Assembly (NCBI GenBank): GCA_003818675.1
Contig: RPPD01000083.1
Span: forward strand, 1-7,949
DNA: 7,949 bases
From: Spirochaetaceae bacterium
Lineage (GTDB): Bacteria > Spirochaetota > Spirochaetia > SZUA-6 > RPPD01
Reading direction: 5' to 3'
Both the position numbers and the translations under genes were made by a program. This document shows, one piece after another, positions 6,372-7,949 of the stretch (its first letter is position 1; each line of letters begins with the position of its first letter). The notes beneath the pieces are model-generated. The model was given only the letters and a program-made list of their open reading frames with translations. It searched no databases and was not told the origin of the DNA.

Positions 6372-6851
6372 TTAATCATTATTCAAAAGGGATTTTTCAT
6401 ACGATAACACGCACTTCTCCTGGGATTCCCCTTGAATTGAACCTTGGCGCATCTTACGCACCTGATATATGGCCTGGTGTCCTGGTTTTCCCTTGTATAC
6501 CAGATAACAGGCGAGTATCGTCCCTGTCCTGCCCATTCCAGCCAGACAGTGCACTACAGTGGCCTTTCCTGCCTTCTCCAGCAAAGAAATGAATCTGCAG
6601 CACTCCCTTACCTGGTCAAGGGATGGAGGAGTAAAATCCACGACAGGAACATGCAGATATTCAAAACCAAACTCTTTAATCAACGAAAACTTCAGAGAAT
6701 CCTCTGTCAGGGAAATGATGCCATGGACACCTTTCTTCCTGATCCAGTCCAGATCCTGCCTCGGTTTTTGATTGTGTCCTGGAAGAGCCATACCCGCAAG
6801 TACTCCCGGGATTATATAGCTGAAATTCATATAATTATCCATAAGCCCCAT
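6372..6851 (-). CDS. Atypical dual-specificity (DUSP23/VHZ-like) protein phosphatase
   Basis: 159 residues from the ATG at 6851. ATGs at 6842 and 6830 are alternatives, and none has a convincing Shine-Dalgarno. The frame continues further upstream into xseA, but those residues have no family match and are not counted. The protein resembles small cysteine phosphatases of the DUSP23 type along its whole length: NFSYIIPGVLAGMALPG near the N-terminus, GVHGIISLTE, the general-acid loop VPVVDFTPPS (Asp72), the P-loop VHCLAGMGRTGT (Cys102, Arg108) and the C-terminal RKMRQGSIQGESQEK. The Asp-to-Cys spacing is 30, as in human DUSP23. It should hydrolyse phosphate monoesters through a phosphocysteine intermediate in the cytoplasm. 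The substrate is unknown: phosphotyrosine or phosphoserine proteins, a phospholipid or a nucleotide are all possible. It is divergent from xseA and upstream of speA on the same strand, with about 100 bases between. Confidence 0.88.
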   Translation of the reverse strand: MGLMDNYMNFSYIIPGVLAGMALPGHNQKPRQDLDWIRKKGVHGIISLTEDSLKFSLIKEFGFEYLHVPVVDFTPPSLDQVRECCRFISLLEKAGKATVVHCLAGMGRTGTILACYLVYKGKPGHQAIYQVRKMRQGSIQGESQEKCVLSYEKSLLNND

Positions 6852-6921
6852 ATAAAAATGATAAGTTAAATTGCCATTAATTAAAAGCAAAATTGAAAAA
6901 TTCATCGCCAAGCTTGCCTTT

Positions 6922-6950
6922 TTGACCATTACAGGATAACCTTGCATAAA
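6922..6950 (+). promoter_or_regulatory. Candidate xseA promoter very close to the start codon
   Basis: TTGACC at 6922-6927, a 17-base spacer and CATAAA at 6945-6950 form a plausible sigma-70-type promoter. The -10 ends only four bases before the ATG at 6955, so transcription from it would give an essentially leaderless mRNA. The only Shine-Dalgarno-like bases, AGGA at 6933-6936, are 18 bases from the ATG, too far to be convincing. Confidence 0.3.
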
Positions 6951-6954
6951 CGAC

Positions 6955-7949
6955 ATGAACCGCTTGAGTCCTACTGACAGGATTTTTTCCATTACCGAGA
7001 TCACCTCACTCATCCAGTCCCTGCTCGAGGAGGGATTCCCTGACATCCGCATTGAAGGAGAAATTTCCAACTTCAGACCTGCGAGCTCCGGCCACCTGTA
7101 TTTCAGTCTGAAGGACAAGGACTCCATCATACAGGCTGTCATGTTTAAAAACCGTTCACAGGGCCTTGGCTTCAAACCCGCTGATGGAATGCTGGTCCGC
7201 GCACGAGGCAGCCTTTCGGTCTACCCCAAGCGCGGTAATTACCAGATCATATGCGAGGAAATGGAACTCGCGGGCGAGGGGGACATCCTCGCCATGCTTG
7301 AAGAGCGCAAGCGCCGCCTGGCCGCAGAAGGGCTCTTTGATTCTGAGCGTAAAAAGAAATTGCCGCTTTTTCCATCGCGTTTGGCTGTAGTCACCTCACC
7401 CACCGGAGCTGCAATCAGGGACATTCTGCGGGTTTTGAGCCGCAGGCATGCGGGGCTTTCAATCATTGTGCTTCCTGCAGCTGTCCAGGGACAGGAAGCT
7501 GCGTCACAGATAGCCAGTCAGATTCGGACTGCCAACCGCTTTAAAATGGCAGATGTAATAATAACCGGCCGTGGCGGCGGATCGCTTGAGGACCTCCTCC
7601 CCTTTTCTGATGAACAGGTAGTCCGCGCAATTGCAGAATCAAAAATACCCGTAATAAGTGCGGTGGGACACGAGATTGACTTTGCGCTCTCGGACTTTGC
7701 CGCGGATCTTCGCGCACCCACACCTTCTGCTGCGGCGGAAATGGTAACGGCGTCCCGTGAGGAGCTCTCCCGCCGCGTGCAGGAACTGGGTGTTACGCTC
7801 ACACGTGAAATGGATGGCAGGATATCAGGTCTCAAGCAGAGGCTTTCACATTTCACGATTCCCCTATTGGAGCGTGACTTCCACACATTCCTCCAGCCCC
7901 TTCTCCAGCGCGTGGATGACGCCAAGGAAGAAATCCTCTATGGATTCAG
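6955..7949 (+). CDS. xseA: Exodeoxyribonuclease VII large subunit (3' end outside window)
   Basis: 331 complete codons are visible and the frame is open at the right edge. The family is usually 400-460 residues. The ATG at 6955 is the only plausible start, since a stop (TAA, 6937-6939) lies just upstream in frame. Residues ~10-105 form the OB-fold single-strand-binding domain, with IRIEGEISNF (31-40) and SGHLYFSLKD (45-54). The catalytic core follows: LPLFPSRLAVVTSPTGAAIRDIL, then GRGGGSLEDLLPF (205-217), SAVGHEIDF (235-243, with the conserved His239 and Asp242) and APTPSAAAE. After ~265 begins the charged, probably coiled-coil region that binds the small XseB subunits. With XseB it degrades single-stranded DNA from both ends in the cytoplasm. 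xseB, often the next gene, would lie beyond the window. Divergent from the phosphatase gene with about 100 bp between. Confidence 0.97.
   Translation, partial: MNRLSPTDRIFSITEITSLIQSLLEEGFPDIRIEGEISNFRPASSGHLYFSLKDKDSIIQAVMFKNRSQGLGFKPADGMLVRARGSLSVYPKRGNYQIICEEMELAGEGDILAMLEERKRRLAAEGLFDSERKKKLPLFPSRLAVVTSPTGAAIRDILRVLSRRHAGLSIIVLPAAVQGQEAASQIASQIRTANRFKMADVIITGRGGGSLEDLLPFSDEQVVRAIAESKIPVISAVGHEIDFALSDFAADLRAPTPSAAAEMVTASREELSRRVQELGVTLTREMDGRISGLKQRLSHFTIPLLERDFHTFLQPLLQRVDDAKEEILYGF

Noticed and set aside
6308..6592. Plus-strand reading frame covering the speA upstream region and the 3' half of the phosphatase gene
   Set aside because: It is antisense to the conserved phosphatase P-loop region, lacks a ribosome site and shows no recognisable protein features.
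6852..7175. N-terminal extension of the phosphatase frame on the minus strand, back to 7175
   Set aside because: It lies antisense to the well-supported start of xseA, has no phosphatase-family similarity and no ribosome site. The family start corresponds to 6851-6830.
1..7949. tRNA, rRNA, CRISPR array, insertion sequence or phage attachment site
   Set aside because: I saw no cloverleaf-like sequence, no spaced repeats, no transposase motifs and no terminal inverted repeats. The only tandem repeat is the linker-coding one in the cystatin gene.

Overview
The window looks like chromosomal DNA of a Gram-negative-type anaerobe or environmental bacterium of moderate GC. Three lipoprotein signal peptides with rather relaxed lipoboxes, a CARDB-bearing papain-like lipoprotein and a SpeA-type arginine decarboxylase would fit a spirochaete. 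That placement is inference: there is no rRNA or other decisive marker.

Layout, left to right. (1) Left edge, minus strand: the first 49 codons of a lipoprotein (GTG start at 148), preceded and overlapped by a doubtful small ORF (135-341). (2) Plus strand, 380-1534: a radical SAM protein of the spore-photoproduct-lyase-like (COG1533) type. Its conserved N-terminus begins upstream of the first ATG, apparently at an AUU codon behind a good Shine-Dalgarno. (3) Plus strand, 1636-4336: a two-gene operon. The first gene encodes a large secreted lipoprotein with a CARDB-like domain and all the papain-family active-site motifs, but in permuted order: the Asn motif NSWG lies about 280 residues before the Gln/Cys motif, and the His motif is at the very C-terminus. 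Thirteen bases later comes a small lipoprotein with a cystatin domain, including the QxVxG protease-binding loop. (4) Minus strand, 6851 down to 4346: a DUSP23-like phosphatase and, downstream of its own promoter, the biosynthetic arginine decarboxylase speA, which is convergent with the cystatin gene (9-bp gap). (5) Plus strand, 6955 to the right edge: the N-terminal three quarters or so of xseA, the exonuclease VII large subunit, divergent from the phosphatase gene.

The most interesting system is the pair at 1636-4336: a papain-like peptidase lipoprotein co-transcribed with a lipoprotein of the inhibitor family that blocks papain-like enzymes. In logic it resembles staphopain/staphostatin and SpeB/Spi, where a secreted cysteine protease is encoded with its inhibitor. 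Here the inhibitor looks like a true cystatin, and both partners are predicted to be membrane-anchored outside the cytoplasm. The enzyme additionally appears circularly permuted. The remaining genes (speA, xseA, the phosphatase and the radical SAM gene) look like ordinary housekeeping or accessory genes with no evident link to the pair.
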